Source: Sinorhizobium fredii USDA 257 (lineage in GTDB: Bacteria; Pseudomonadota; Alphaproteobacteria; Rhizobiales; Rhizobiaceae). From it: a DNA stretch of 64,000 nucleotides. The DNA is taken from assembly GCF_000265205.3 (NCBI RefSeq), contig NC_018000.1, positions 6,314,001 to 6,378,000 on the forward strand. Reading direction: 5' to 3'. Positions within the stretch are counted from its first letter, which is position 1. Each line of letters begins with the position of its first letter. The notes under the pieces are model-generated. The model was not told the origin of the DNA. It saw only the letters and a list, made by a program, of their open reading frames with translations, and did not search any database. A program made the translations under genes and the position numbers. This document shows positions 48,980-59,203 of this stretch, in pieces.

Positions 48980-49309
48980 ATGACATTCCGTCCGCCGCAA
49001 TCGCTGCGCCGTTTCGATGCCGGAAGCGGTGTGAACGTGCTCGAATACGAGCTCATGGCCGAGCGTGCCGATGCGCTCGGGCGCCACGGCCTCAAGGTCG
49101 AAAAGGCGATTGCAGCCCTGAACGGCTTCGATCGGGAAAAAGACCAGCCGGAGGAGCGCCGACGGCTTCTCGACGAGGCGGCCGACGCCGTCTGGGCCTT
49201 CTTTATCCAGCGCGAAATCTGCGGCCTGCGCGACAGCCGTGACGCGGTGCGCCGCTACGGCATTCCAAAGGAAGTCATGGCGCGGCTCGGCATTGTAAGA
49301 AAACGATAG
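48980..49309 (+). CDS. DUF6665-like small helical protein
   Basis: The 109-residue frame starts MTFRPPQSLRRFDAGSGVN and continues with VLEYELMAERADALGRHG and an AADAVWAFFIQREICGLRDS segment, ending in a basic tail (GIPKEVMARLGIVRKR). This resembles the DUF6665 family of rhizobia, as far as I recall, whose role is unknown. Helical prediction is high. Upstream in-frame ATGs at 48905 and 48968 would extend it by up to 25 residues; 48980 gives the family-like start. Confidence 0.7.
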   Translation: MTFRPPQSLRRFDAGSGVNVLEYELMAERADALGRHGLKVEKAIAALNGFDREKDQPEERRRLLDEAADAVWAFFIQREICGLRDSRDAVRRYGIPKEVMARLGIVRKR

Positions 49310-49411
49310 ACCGAGCTTCCGCAACGCCGGACGCAGGCAGTCTACCCTCGCCCCAGCTTCAGCAATCAAGGAGGCCCGGCGGAAGCCGCCGCGCCTCGTT
49401 TAAGCGAAGCC

Positions 49412-49855
49412 TTACCAACCCCGGACGACGCCCCCATAGAAACCAGGTCGGTAGTACCGATGGCCGTAATAGTTGGGGCGATAGTAGCGGTACGGATAGT
49501 AACCCGGATAATAGCCCGGGCCGTAATAGCGGGTCCCGTAATAATACCGGTTCCCGTAGTAGCGGCGTGGGTAGTATCCGGCGCCCGGCCCGAAATAGAA
49601 GCTGATGCCGGCCCTGCGATACCCGTGCCCGTAGCCGGGATAGTATCCGCGCCGGCCGCCGTAGTAGCCACCGCGCCAGCGCGGATAATAGCCCCGGCCA
49701 TAGTATCCACGGTGGGTAGCGCTCTGGACATCCGCAGGTGCCTTGATCTCTATATCCAGCGCCGGCTGCGGCATGGCCTGGGCAGGCGCAACAGGGGGAA
49801 CCATGGAGGCGGCCGCCAGCACGCAGCTCATAACGAAATTCCGAAATCCCGTCAT
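49412..49855 (-). CDS. Secreted Tyr/Gly/Arg-rich protein
   Basis: The 147-residue protein has a signal peptide (MTGFRNFVMSCVLAAASMV, cleavage near PAQA-MP), a short acidic linker (PALDIEIKAPADVQS) and about 100 residues dominated by Tyr, Gly and Arg in short repeats such as RGYYGRGYYPRWRGGYYGG. Roughly a third of that region is Tyr. Similar proteins appear in Rhizobiales, sometimes near BA14K proteins, but the BA14K motif is absent. It may be a surface or cross-linked envelope protein; no function is known. Confidence 0.8.
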   Translation of the reverse strand: MTGFRNFVMSCVLAAASMVPPVAPAQAMPQPALDIEIKAPADVQSATHRGYYGRGYYPRWRGGYYGGRRGYYPGYGHGYRRAGISFYFGPGAGYYPRRYYGNRYYYGTRYYGPGYYPGYYPYRYYRPNYYGHRYYRPGFYGGVVRGW

Positions 49856-50190
49856 TTTCTCCTCACTTTCCGAAAGACGTGCTTTCCGGTTTATCCCTTC
49901 TCCACAGACCTTTGTTTTCGTTGATTATTGCATGACGTCGGGGCGCGTGTACGCCTACTCAGCCGCCGGATTTCCGCGCCCGTCAGTCGTCACAAGAAGC
50001 ATGCGCCTCTGCGGTGCTCATGTCACTGAAATTCTTGCCCTATCGTTGTGGCGTTGCAACGCCGGGGCCGATCGCGGGAGGCGGGGCCAACGCAGCGGCG
50101 CTGTTCCCGGTCGCTTTTTCGCGTCCAAGCGGGAAATCTTCAAAATGCCTGTTGACACTTCGCCCCCGGCCTTTTACATGCCGGTCCGTC
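49856..50190. other. Intergenic region upstream of tRNA-Leu
   Basis: These 335 bases separate the Tyr-rich protein gene from tRNA-Leu and carry the promoters of both. Apart from the tRNA promoter listed separately, no gene, RNA or repeat was recognised. Confidence 0.5.
50152..50179 (+). promoter_or_regulatory. Sigma-70 promoter of tRNA-Leu
   Basis: A perfect TTGACA -35 box (50152-50157), a 16-base spacer and TTACAT (50174-50179) lie directly upstream of the tRNA. The start would be about 5 bases before the mature 5' end. Confidence 0.75.
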
Positions 50191-50275
50191 GCCCAGATGG
50201 CGGAATTGGTAGACGCGCAGGTTTCAGGTACCTGTGCCGCGAGGCGTGGAGGTTCGAGTCCTCTTCTGGGCACCA
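50191..50275 (+). tRNA. tRNA-Leu (anticodon CAG)
   Basis: The sequence folds as an 85-nt class II tRNA with encoded CCA. The acceptor arm GCCCAGA pairs with TCTGGGC, the anticodon arm is CAGGT-TTCAGGT-ACCTG, the variable arm is long (TGCCGCGAGGCGT), and the T arm is GGAGG-TTCGAGT-CCTCT. The anticodon CAG reads CUG. An intrinsic terminator follows. Confidence 0.97.
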
Positions 50276-50295
50276 TTCCCTTTAAAGAAATGCAT

Positions 50296-50321
50296 AAAAA
50301 GCCCGGTTTTCCGGGTTTTTT
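50296..50321 (+). terminator. Terminator after tRNA-Leu
   Basis: AAAAAGCCCGG (50296-50306) and CCGGGTTTTTT (50311-50321) form a symmetric stem around TTTT; it can act in both directions. It lies 20 bases past the tRNA and 42 bases from the end of the convergent cyclase gene. Confidence 0.85.
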
Positions 50322-50362
50322 GCGTTTTCTGGACGTGTGATCGGCGCGGGCCGAGCTCGCCT

Positions 50363-52321
50363 CTATGCCGCCGTGCCCGTCTGCTCGCCAGCCTGCTGTT
50401 CGGCGATCGCGGCGGCCGCCAGCACTTCGTAGATTTCCAAGGCGCTGGCTCTTCCTTTCGCCTGGGCGGAGCCGAGCGGACGGAAGGCGATAGCGTCGCT
50501 GCATTGCGCCACCACGGCGCCGCTCGCCAGAATCGTGGTGCCGTAGTCCTTGTTCATGCCCTCGAGCCGCGAGGCGACGTTCACCGTGTCGCCCATGGCG
50601 GTGTATTGCAGGCGTTCCCTCGCGCCGACGCTGCCGACCACCGCGGTGCCGGTATGGATGCCGAACCGGGTGCGAAATTCCGGCAGGCCTCTCTCCTTCT
50701 GTTGCGCATTGAAGGTGCCAAGGCGTTCCTCGACGGCGAGCGCGCAGCGACAGGCGTGTTCGGCGTGGTGCGCGTCGGACACCGGTGCGTTCCACATGGC
50801 GAAGACAGAGTCGCCGTGGAACTGGATGATGGTGCCCTCATGGGCGGCGACCACCTCGCTGAAGATGTCGAAATATTCCGACAGCATCGCGACCACCGCC
50901 TCCGGCGAGTGGTGCTCGCTGATGGTGGTGAAGTCGTAGATATCGGAAAACAGCGCCGTCACCTCCTGGCGCCAGCCGGCGCGGCCGGTGAACTGACCGG
51001 ATTCGATGCCCTTGCGCACCAGTTCACGCGGCACATAGAGCGCGAAGGTGAAGATGGCATCGCGCGCCTTGTTCATCGCACTGTTGAGGGTCGAGATTTC
51101 CGTGACATTCGAGGGCACGTCGATCGGCGTGGTGAAATCGAGCTCCTGCAGCCGGTTGGCGCTGGCGGTGAGTTGGTTGAGCGACTTTGTGATGAGATGC
51201 GCGAGCACCAGCGAGAACAGGACGGCCAGCACGACCACCGAACCCGAGATTGCCAGGCTCTGGACAAGCGCATCGTTGGCGGCCGCCATCAACTCGTCGA
51301 GCGGCGCGGCGACGACCACCCGGTGCCCCGCCAGCAGCTGCGCCGATCCGAGCGGCGCCACCATGACCAGATAGGTGCGGCCGCCGACATCGACAAAGCT
51401 CGCCTTGCCTGGTGCTGGCGGGTTGCGCCGAGTGCTTTCGATGAGCGGATCGGGCTCGGGCACCGCAACCGGCGCGGTGTTATCCTTCGTGGCGAGGATG
51501 CGGTTCATCGCCGTCGGGTCGGAATGGATGATGGGCCTCCCGACGGCGTCGAGCACGAGAGACACCGAGTCGCCCGTCAGCCGTTCGCGGGACAGGAAGT
51601 CGGTGATCGTGTCGAGCACCACGTCGGCACCGATGACGATCCGCGGGTTGCCGCGATGGGCCTGCGAAATCGTCATGCCGAGCCTGCCGGTCGTCGCCGT
51701 CTCGTAAGGGCCGGTCGCCACCGGCGCCTTGCCGTTGACGGCGGCGCGGTACCACGGGCGCATTCGCGGATCATAGCCGGTCGGGGCCACGCGGCGTTCG
51801 GAGAACTGCAGGCCGCTTGCATCGAGGAAAAGGACCCGGTCGACGGGCTTTCCCTGGTCGCCTCGCTCGATCGAACGCACCGCGAGTGTCGCCCCTCGTG
51901 GCGCGTCGAGCGCCATTCGCCAGGCTGCCGAGCGAAGATCGACCACATGGAAGAAGGCGCCTCCCGGATAGCCGACATAGACGCCATCGATATGGGGCGA
52001 GCGGATGATACCTTCGCGCAGCATGGCCACCTTGTCGCTCATCCGCTGCGGCGGCGGCAGCAGAAAGGCATTGGCGACGGACGCGACGAGGCTGACGAGG
52101 GCCGATGTATCTCCGGAAAGCGCGCCGAGCCGATCGACGAGACGGTCGACGAAAGCCCCCATATGGGCTTCGGCATTCTGGATCGCCGCGTTGCGGGCGC
52201 GGCGGTAATCCAGCCCCACGAGGGTGCCGGAAACGACAACGAGGACAGCGATCATGACGAGGCTCAGCAGCGACCGCAGCGTCCAGGTCTCGGGACGCTT
52301 TTTCTTCTCTGAGCCGCGCAT
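50363..52321 (-). CDS. Membrane class III adenylate/guanylate cyclase with dCache-HAMP sensor
   Basis: The 652-residue protein has a TM segment at about 16-38, a large dCache-type extracytoplasmic sensor (to about 345, with DPRMRPWYRAAVNGK), a second TM near 352-375, a HAMP linker and a class III cyclase domain from about 430. Metal Asp residues are in LFSDIYDFTTISE and IIQFHGDSVFAMWN; the GDTVNVASRLEG segment carries the transition-state Asn and Arg. The substrate-specifying Lys that normally precedes FIGD is Gln here (QFHGD). It converts ATP or GTP to a cyclic nucleotide; which one is uncertain. Rhizobia carry many such cyclases. Confidence 0.93.
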   Translation of the reverse strand: MRGSEKKKRPETWTLRSLLSLVMIAVLVVVSGTLVGLDYRRARNAAIQNAEAHMGAFVDRLVDRLGALSGDTSALVSLVASVANAFLLPPPQRMSDKVAMLREGIIRSPHIDGVYVGYPGGAFFHVVDLRSAAWRMALDAPRGATLAVRSIERGDQGKPVDRVLFLDASGLQFSERRVAPTGYDPRMRPWYRAAVNGKAPVATGPYETATTGRLGMTISQAHRGNPRIVIGADVVLDTITDFLSRERLTGDSVSLVLDAVGRPIIHSDPTAMNRILATKDNTAPVAVPEPDPLIESTRRNPPAPGKASFVDVGGRTYLVMVAPLGSAQLLAGHRVVVAAPLDELMAAANDALVQSLAISGSVVVLAVLFSLVLAHLITKSLNQLTASANRLQELDFTTPIDVPSNVTEISTLNSAMNKARDAIFTFALYVPRELVRKGIESGQFTGRAGWRQEVTALFSDIYDFTTISEHHSPEAVVAMLSEYFDIFSEVVAAHEGTIIQFHGDSVFAMWNAPVSDAHHAEHACRCALAVEERLGTFNAQQKERGLPEFRTRFGIHTGTAVVGSVGARERLQYTAMGDTVNVASRLEGMNKDYGTTILASGAVVAQCSDAIAFRPLGSAQAKGRASALEIYEVLAAAAIAEQQAGEQTGTAA

Positions 52322-52415
52322 GTTTCCCTGCCCCTATGCGGATTGGCTATATTGATCTTGCCGCTATCGTGCTGCCTTGCATAGGGCCGTTTATTGCCGC
52401 GTCAGCAGGCCGGCG

Positions 52416-53446
52416 TCAATTGACGCTGACCGGCCGCGACCGCATCCGCGCCACTGTCTCCCGTTCCGCCCGCTTGCAGCGCATTGGCGGCAGGTCGCGG
52501 TCCATCAGTTCCATGTCCTCGAGCACCATCTCGCCCATCTTCTTGAAGGCCGAATCGAGCGCGCCGGCGCGGTGCGCCGACCGCAGGAAGCCGGCAAGCC
52601 GCCCACCGGATGGCCGAGCGGCAGCGGTTCCTCGGGGAAGACGTCGCTCGCTGCCACGATCCGGCCGGCTTCGACCGCAGCGATCAGCGCATCGAAATCG
52701 ACGACGCCGGCGCGGCTGAGCAGGATGAGGGCCGCTCCGGGGCGCATTTTCGCCAAGGCCTCGGCACCGAGAAAACCTTCGTTCTCGCTGGTGACTGCGG
52801 CGACGACAAAGACGAAATCGCTGCTCGAAAGCACCGTCTCGAGCGATGCCGGCTCCACCCCCGCGTCGCGCAGAATGGAACCGGGCAGCCACGGATCGTA
52901 GACGCGTATCCTGGCGCGAAAGCCGGAAAGCACCCGGTTCAGCGCCTTCCCCAGATCGCCGAAGCCGACGATGCCGACTTCCGAGCCGGAGAGAAGCCGC
53001 GCTGTCTGGTTGCCTTCGCCGCCCCAGAGCTCGCGTCCCTCGCGGAAGGCGAGATCGGCATCGACGATGCCGCGGGCGAGATTGAGCGCCATGGCAAGCC
53101 CCAGCTCGGCCACCGGCTCGGCGAAGACCTGGCCGGTCGTCACCACATGGATGCCGCGGTGGAAAAGCACCTCGTAGGGCATGTTGTTGAGGAGATTGCT
53201 TTCGACATTGAGAATGGCGCGCAGCCGCGGCATGCGCTCGAGCGTCCGCTCATCCAGCGGCGGCTGGCCGATGATGTAGCGGACCTCGGCAAGCGTTGCG
53301 TCGTCAAGCCCGGCGATGTTCTCCGGGTCGGCTTCGACGACGCGATACCGCCCGTGGAGTGCGTCCAGCGCTTCCCGACTGAAGATCAGCTCGAGCGTGC
53401 GCGGCGCCGGCGAGCTGATGACGAGCGGTCGGCTCGTTTCAGGCAT
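52416..53446 (-). pseudogene. D-2-hydroxyacid dehydrogenase family gene, frameshifted
   Basis: From the ATG at 53446 (GGAGG ahead) the frame encodes a typical 2-hydroxyacid dehydrogenase: EPVAELGLAMALNLARGI, the NAD loop VGIVGFGDLGKAL, and the catalytic Arg and Asp region (LLSRAGVVDFDALIAAV). Near 52600 the frame breaks after PLPLGHPV. The expected C-terminus (FLRSAHRAGALDSAFKKMGE, bearing the catalytic His) continues in another frame to the stop at 52416. One base appears missing in a G-rich stretch (GTGGGCGGC). The 0-frame product lacks the catalytic His. Sequencing error or pseudogene cannot be separated here. Confidence 0.85.
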
Positions 53447-53547
53447 CGTCTTTCCTCCATTCCTCGTCGGCAAAATTCAGCCGCGGCGTTCTCGAACCTT
53501 ATCGCGGAAAGCGGCCGCTTCGAACAGAGTTCCGCGGCCTAGCCTCC

Positions 53548-53877
53548 TCAATAGTTCAGGCCCCGCTTCTGCCGTTCGAGCGATGGCGGCAGCCGCCCGC
53601 TCTGGAAGACCGGACCGTCGCCCTTGCGGCATCGGTAGATGGTGTCGTAGCGGGGCCGGCCATGGGAAGACTCGAAGGGCGAATAGCGGTCGATGAAGAC
53701 CTGCTCGCAGACCGTGCTCTCGCCATCTTGCAGCGGGTTGAGCGGCCGCACGCCGGGAAGGTCTCGAAAGCTCTGCGCGAAGTTGAGGCGCGCCTCGTCC
53801 GCCAGGCCGGTGTTGGCGGAGAGGCTCAGCATCAGGGCGGCCAAGGTAAGCGACAGCGCGGAACGGAACGAAGTCAT
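53548..53877 (-). CDS. Small secreted protein of unknown function
   Basis: The 109-residue frame starts with a signal peptide (MTSFRSALSLTLAALMLSLS, cleavage near GLA-DEA). The mature part of about 85 residues contains two Cys (STVCEQVFID, TIYRCRKGD) that may form a disulfide, and a Pro/Arg-rich end (SGRLPPSLERQKRGLNY). No family was recognised. An upstream in-frame ATG at 53943 would bury the signal; 53877 is preferred although no strong ribosome-binding site is seen. Confidence 0.65.
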   Translation of the reverse strand: MTSFRSALSLTLAALMLSLSANTGLADEARLNFAQSFRDLPGVRPLNPLQDGESTVCEQVFIDRYSPFESSHGRPRYDTIYRCRKGDGPVFQSGRLPPSLERQKRGLNY

Positions 53878-53968
53878 GCCGGTGAACTTTCGGGAGGACG
53901 GCGGCGAGACGCCGACGCGGTGACACGGTATCGCGGCCGACAAACTTGCGCTATAGGCCAGCTACACT

Positions 53969-54068
53969 CTACAGCGCCGCGCGTGTTAGACGCGCTAGGG
54001 CCGCCGTAGCAGTTTGAATCGCTGCATGATTTTGTCCTTGAATCGATTCCGATTAAAGAAATCATGCA
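53969..54068. repeat. Mosaic palindromic repeat, copy D (inverted)
   Basis: Read on the minus strand this matches copy A: an AT-rich dyad (TTTAATCGGAATCGATTCAA) and AAATCATGCAGCGATTCAAA, then CTGCTAC, then a hairpin GCGCGTCTAACACGCGC and GGCGCTGTAGAG. It fills most of the gap between the small secreted protein and the RNase D gene. Confidence 0.8.
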
Positions 54069-54089
54069 ACAACGATCTGGGGATTCTCG

Positions 54090-54716
54090 ATGGCGAATAC
54101 AATACGGTTCCACGAAGGTGACATTTCCGCGGCCGACGCGACCCGCTATAGCGGCGCGATCGCCATCGACACGGAAACGCTCGGCCTCGTTCCCCGCCGC
54201 GACCGTCTCTGCGTCGTGCAGCTTTCGCCGGGCGACGGTACCGCCGACGTGATCCGTATCGCCGCCGGCCAGAAAGAGGCGCCGAACCTCGTGGCGATGC
54301 TTGCCGACCCAGCGCGTCAGAAGATTTTTCATTACGGCCGCTTCGACATCGCGGTGCTGTTCCACACCTTTGGTGTGACCTCTACGCCTGTTTTCTGCAC
54401 CAAGATCGCCTCGCGGCTGACCCGCACCTACACGGACCGCCACGGCCTCAAGGACAACCTCAAGGAACTGCTCGACGTCGATATTTCGAAGCAGCAGCAG
54501 TCCTCCGATTGGGCCGCCGATATCCTCTCGCCGGCGCAGCTCGAATATGCCGCCTCGGACGTGCTTCACCTGCATGCGCTGCGCGACAAGCTGACGGCAC
54601 GGCTGCTGCGCGACGGCCGCATGGAACACGCCGACGCCTGCTTCGCCTTCCTGCCGACGCGCGCCAAGCTCGACCTGCTCGGCTGGGAGGAGACGGATAT
54701 TTTCGCCCATAGCTGA
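54090..54716 (+). CDS. rnd: Short ribonuclease D (DEDDy 3'-5' exonuclease)
   Basis: The 208-residue protein is a single DEDDy exonuclease domain: Exo I DTETLGL (D27, E29), Exo II HYGRFDIAVL and Exo III YAASDVLHLHALR. RNase D trims tRNA and other RNA 3' ends. Full-length RNase D (about 370 residues) has C-terminal HRDC domains; these are absent, a form common in alphaproteobacteria. No partner gene is adjacent. Copy D of the repeat lies just upstream, so the promoter must overlap it or be very close. Confidence 0.9.
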   Translation: MANTIRFHEGDISAADATRYSGAIAIDTETLGLVPRRDRLCVVQLSPGDGTADVIRIAAGQKEAPNLVAMLADPARQKIFHYGRFDIAVLFHTFGVTSTPVFCTKIASRLTRTYTDRHGLKDNLKELLDVDISKQQQSSDWAADILSPAQLEYAASDVLHLHALRDKLTARLLRDGRMEHADACFAFLPTRAKLDLLGWEETDIFAHS

Positions 54717-54725
54717 GGCTCTGAG

Positions 54726-55073
54726 TCAGGAGGGCGTCAGCCACAGCAGCGCGGCATAGCGCGCCGCCTTCCCGATGGTCACATAGGCGAGGAACACGGC
54801 GAGCGGCGTCCGGAGCAGTCCAGCGGCAAGCGTCAGCGGATCGCCGACGATCGGTAGCCAGGAGAAAAGCAGCACCGGCTGGCCGTAGCGCCCGAAGAGC
54901 GCCTCGGCTTTTTGCCGCGCCTGCGGCGAGACCGGAAACCAGCGCCGGTTTTCGAATCGGATTGCGAAGCGGCCGAGTGCGAAATTGACGAGGGCGCCGA
55001 GCACATTGCCGCCGGTCGCGGCAAAAAACAGCGCGGTCCGGCTCGTTTCGGCCGAAAGGGCCGCGGCCACCAC
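54726..55073 (-). CDS. YqaA/DedA-like small membrane protein, start uncertain
   Basis: From GTG at 55073 the frame gives 115 residues with a SNARE-associated-like core (GGNVLGALVNFALGRF, LLFSWLPIVGDPLTLAAGLL). The family is about 140 residues and starts with one more TM helix. That helix is encoded upstream in the same frame (LHFSVLASVFAAAFLSATLL), back to a stop, but with no ATG, GTG or TTG; CTG at 55154 is the best candidate. Either a rare start or a changed start codon is implied. Members belong to the DedA superfamily, linked to lipid flipping. Confidence 0.8.
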   Translation of the reverse strand: MVAAALSAETSRTALFFAATGGNVLGALVNFALGRFAIRFENRRWFPVSPQARQKAEALFGRYGQPVLLFSWLPIVGDPLTLAAGLLRTPLAVFLAYVTIGKAARYAALLWLTPS

Positions 55074-55158
55074 TGCCGCCTCCGACAGGCCGAAAAGCAG
55101 GGTCGCGGAAAGAAAGGCTGCGGCAAAGACGCTGGCTAGGACACTGAAATGCAGGGCT

Positions 55159-55440
55159 TCAAGTCCTGTCGACGTGGCCGAGATCGCGCTCCGGCTCGAT
55201 CACATCACGAATTCGCTGCTTCAATTCCTTCGGACCCGGAAAGCCGCCATCGCGCTTGCGTTCCCAGACGAGCTCGCCATCGACGCGGATCTCGAAATTG
55301 CCGCCGGTGCCGGGGATGAGCGCCACTTCGCCAAGCGTGTCGGCGAAGGTCGACAGCAGCTCCTGCGCCATCCAGCCGGCGCGCAGCAGCCAGTTGCACT
55401 GGGTGCAGTAGAGGATCGTGACGCGCGGCTTGTCACTCAT
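55159..55440 (-). CDS. SelT/SelW/SelH family (Rdx) protein
   Basis: The 93-residue protein has a thioredoxin-like fold with the family redox motif CTQC near residues 12-15 (ILYCTQCNWLLRAGWMAQEL) and the GGNFEIRVDGELVWERK strand. In bacteria Cys replaces the selenocysteine of SelW. The redox partner is unknown. Its stop is very close to the possible CTG start of the YqaA-like gene, so they may be coupled. The ATG follows a GAG-rich stretch. Confidence 0.92.
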   Translation of the reverse strand: MSDKPRVTILYCTQCNWLLRAGWMAQELLSTFADTLGEVALIPGTGGNFEIRVDGELVWERKRDGGFPGPKELKQRIRDVIEPERDLGHVDRT

Positions 55441-55626
55441 TTCAAAATGTCCTGTTTGCTCGTCCGGCGAAGATAGCTTCGCGAACGGCCCGGAGCAACC
55501 GGCCCATCACCGGCTTTCACACAAATGTCAACTTGAACAATCATGTTTTTATCGCCAGGTCCTTGTTTTCGAAGGGATGTGCGGCGAGAGACTTTTGCAT
55601 TGCGAACACACTGCGAGAGGGATTCC

Positions 55627-56082
55627 ATGACCGACACCACCGCAACCAACAGCCGCCCGCGCCCGATCCTGCCGGCGCTTGAAAAGATCTACCTGCCGCT
55701 CGACACCTTCGCCGAAACGCTGCTGCGCGTCCTGGCCGGTGCGCTGCTCGTCACTCATGGCTACGGCAAGATCCTCGACCCCTTCGGCGCCGTCGGCATG
55801 GTGGAGGGGCTCGGCTTCTATCCGGGCGTCTTCTGGTCGCCGCTGCTTTCCGCCACCGAATTCTTCGGCGGCATCTTCATCGCCATCGGCTTCCTGACCC
55901 GGCCCGCGGCCCTTGCCGCCACCATCGTTCTGCTCGTCACAGTCTATTTCCACGGTATCGTCCAGGGTCAGGGCCTCGGCGGCGCCGAAAAGTCGATCCT
56001 CTGGGCGGCGATCACCTTCTTCTTCGCCATCCGCGGTGCCAACGGCCAGTCGGTCGACGCCAAAGTCGGCAAGCAGTTCTGA
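55627..56082 (+). CDS. DoxX family membrane protein
   Basis: The 151-residue protein has four TM helices and the family pattern RVLAGALLVTHGYGKILDPF, then PLLSATEFFGGIFIAIGFLT and RPAALAATIVLLVTVYF. DoxX proteins include a quinol oxidase subunit and thiosulfate-oxidising or redox-stress proteins; this type is usually of unknown function. The ATG at 55627 gives a normal length; the reading from 55543 extends into non-coding sequence. It is divergent from the SelWTH gene across 186 bases. Confidence 0.9.
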   Translation: MTDTTATNSRPRPILPALEKIYLPLDTFAETLLRVLAGALLVTHGYGKILDPFGAVGMVEGLGFYPGVFWSPLLSATEFFGGIFIAIGFLTRPAALAATIVLLVTVYFHGIVQGQGLGGAEKSILWAAITFFFAIRGANGQSVDAKVGKQF

Positions 56083-56202
56083 ACTGCGTCGAGACGCGGC
56101 CGGAGTGGTCCGGCCGCGTCTTCGGTATCGCCTCTTCTCCTCGGCAGCCCTTGAACGGCGGCGTCAGCCGTGGTCATCTCGGGTTACTGAGGAGGTGATC
56201 GC

Positions 56203-56694
56203 ATGAGTGAAGCGATCGAAGGCGGCTGCTTCTGCGGTCGCGTCCGCTATCGGCTGAGGCGGCCGCCGATGTTCGTGCATTGCTGCCATTGCCGCGATTG
56301 CCAGCGGCAGGTTGGCAGCGCCTTCGTGATCAACGGCATCGTCGAGGCGGAAAATGTCGTACTCTTGCGGGGAGAGCCCGCAATAGTGTCGCTTTCAACC
56401 GACAGCGGCCGGCCGCACGACGTCTATCGCTGCGCCGATTGCCAGTCGGCGCTCTGGAGCGATTATGGCCGGCGCAAGTGGCTCTCCTTCCTGCGTCTCG
56501 CGACGCTCGACCGGCCGTCGGCATTTGCGCCGGACGTCCATATCTACACGCGCTCGAAACTCGGCTGGGTGCCGCTGATGGCGGGGGCGAGGGTCTTCGA
56601 CGCCTACTACGACGTTCAGGCGGAATGGCCGGAGGAGAGTCTGGCGCGATTGAATGAGGCCCGCGCCAAGGGGAAGGGGCAGGCGCGGTCGTGA
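56203..56694 (+). CDS. GFA family (glutathione-dependent formaldehyde-activating-like) protein
   Basis: The 163-residue protein has the zinc-binding cysteines of the Gfa fold: GGCFCGRVRY near 8, HCCHCRDCQRQVGSAF near 26 and YRCADCQSALW near 82. Named for formaldehyde-glutathione adduct formation, most members have unproven roles. AGGAGG precedes the ATG. Its TGA overlaps the ATG of the next gene (TGATG), so the two are translated together. Confidence 0.92.
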   Translation: MSEAIEGGCFCGRVRYRLRRPPMFVHCCHCRDCQRQVGSAFVINGIVEAENVVLLRGEPAIVSLSTDSGRPHDVYRCADCQSALWSDYGRRKWLSFLRLATLDRPSAFAPDVHIYTRSKLGWVPLMAGARVFDAYYDVQAEWPEESLARLNEARAKGKGQARS

Positions 56695-57248
56695 TGAAAA
56701 GCGAGCGCGAAAAGATGGCGGCGGGCGAATGGTACCGTTGCCTCGATTTGGAACTCCATGCGATGCGCGAACGCGCCCGCAATGCCGTCCACCAGCACAA
56801 CACGATGGCACCGGACGAGCGCGGCCGGATGGCCCCGGCGCTGGAGGCGCTCTTCGCGGCCGCCGCTCAGGACGTCTTCATCGAAGCGCCGTTCCATTGC
56901 TCCTACGGCGTCAATATCACGCTCGGCGCCGGCGTCTTCCTCAACGCCGGCTGCACTATACTCGACAGTGCCCCGGTCGTCATCGGCGGTGGGTCGATAC
57001 TGGGCCCGGGCGTCCAAATCTACTGCGCCGAGCACCACAAGGATGTCGCGCTACGCCGCGCCGGCCTCGAGATCGCCCGGCCCGTGACGATCGGCAAGGA
57101 CGTCTGGATCGGCGGCGGGGCGATCATTTTGGCCGATGTTGCGATCGGCGATGGCGCAATTGTCGGCGCCGGCGCCGTGGTGACGCGGGATGTGGCTCCA
57201 GGCGCAACGGTGGTGGGGAATCCAGCGCGGGTGATTGTGGGGCCTTAG
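56694..57248 (+). CDS. Sugar O-acetyltransferase (Maa/LacA/NodL type)
   Basis: The 184-residue protein has the N-terminal Maa motif (MAAGEWYRCLDLELHAMRE) and left-handed beta-helix hexapeptide repeats (INITLGAGVFLNAGCTILD, VWIGGGAIILADVAIGDGA). The catalytic His is in YCAEHHKDVA. Such enzymes acetylate sugars using acetyl-CoA; NodL modifies Nod factors, but this chromosomal copy need not be NodL. The ATG overlaps the stop of the GFA gene. A small hairpin follows the stop, facing lepA. Confidence 0.93.
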   Translation: MKSEREKMAAGEWYRCLDLELHAMRERARNAVHQHNTMAPDERGRMAPALEALFAAAAQDVFIEAPFHCSYGVNITLGAGVFLNAGCTILDSAPVVIGGGSILGPGVQIYCAEHHKDVALRRAGLEIARPVTIGKDVWIGGGAIILADVAIGDGAIVGAGAVVTRDVAPGATVVGNPARVIVGP

Positions 57249-57268
57249 CGGGCTGCTGCCCGCGTTTT
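57248..57268. terminator. Weak hairpin between convergent genes
   Basis: GCGGGC (57248-57253) pairs with GCCCGC (57258-57263) around TGCT, then GTTTT. It separates the acetyltransferase gene from lepA, whose stop is at 57307. The stem is only 6 bp, so it may act as a modest bidirectional terminator. Confidence 0.4.
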
Positions 57269-57306
57269 CCCGCGAGAACGTTCCAACTGCACCGATTCCG
57301 TGTCAA

Positions 57307-59133
<1,827 letters not shown>

Positions 59134-59203
59134 GGGCCGCATATAGCAGTGCGATCAGGCGGCGCAAAGCGGGAAATGAAGGCTTCGTTCACTATAAATC
59201 CGG

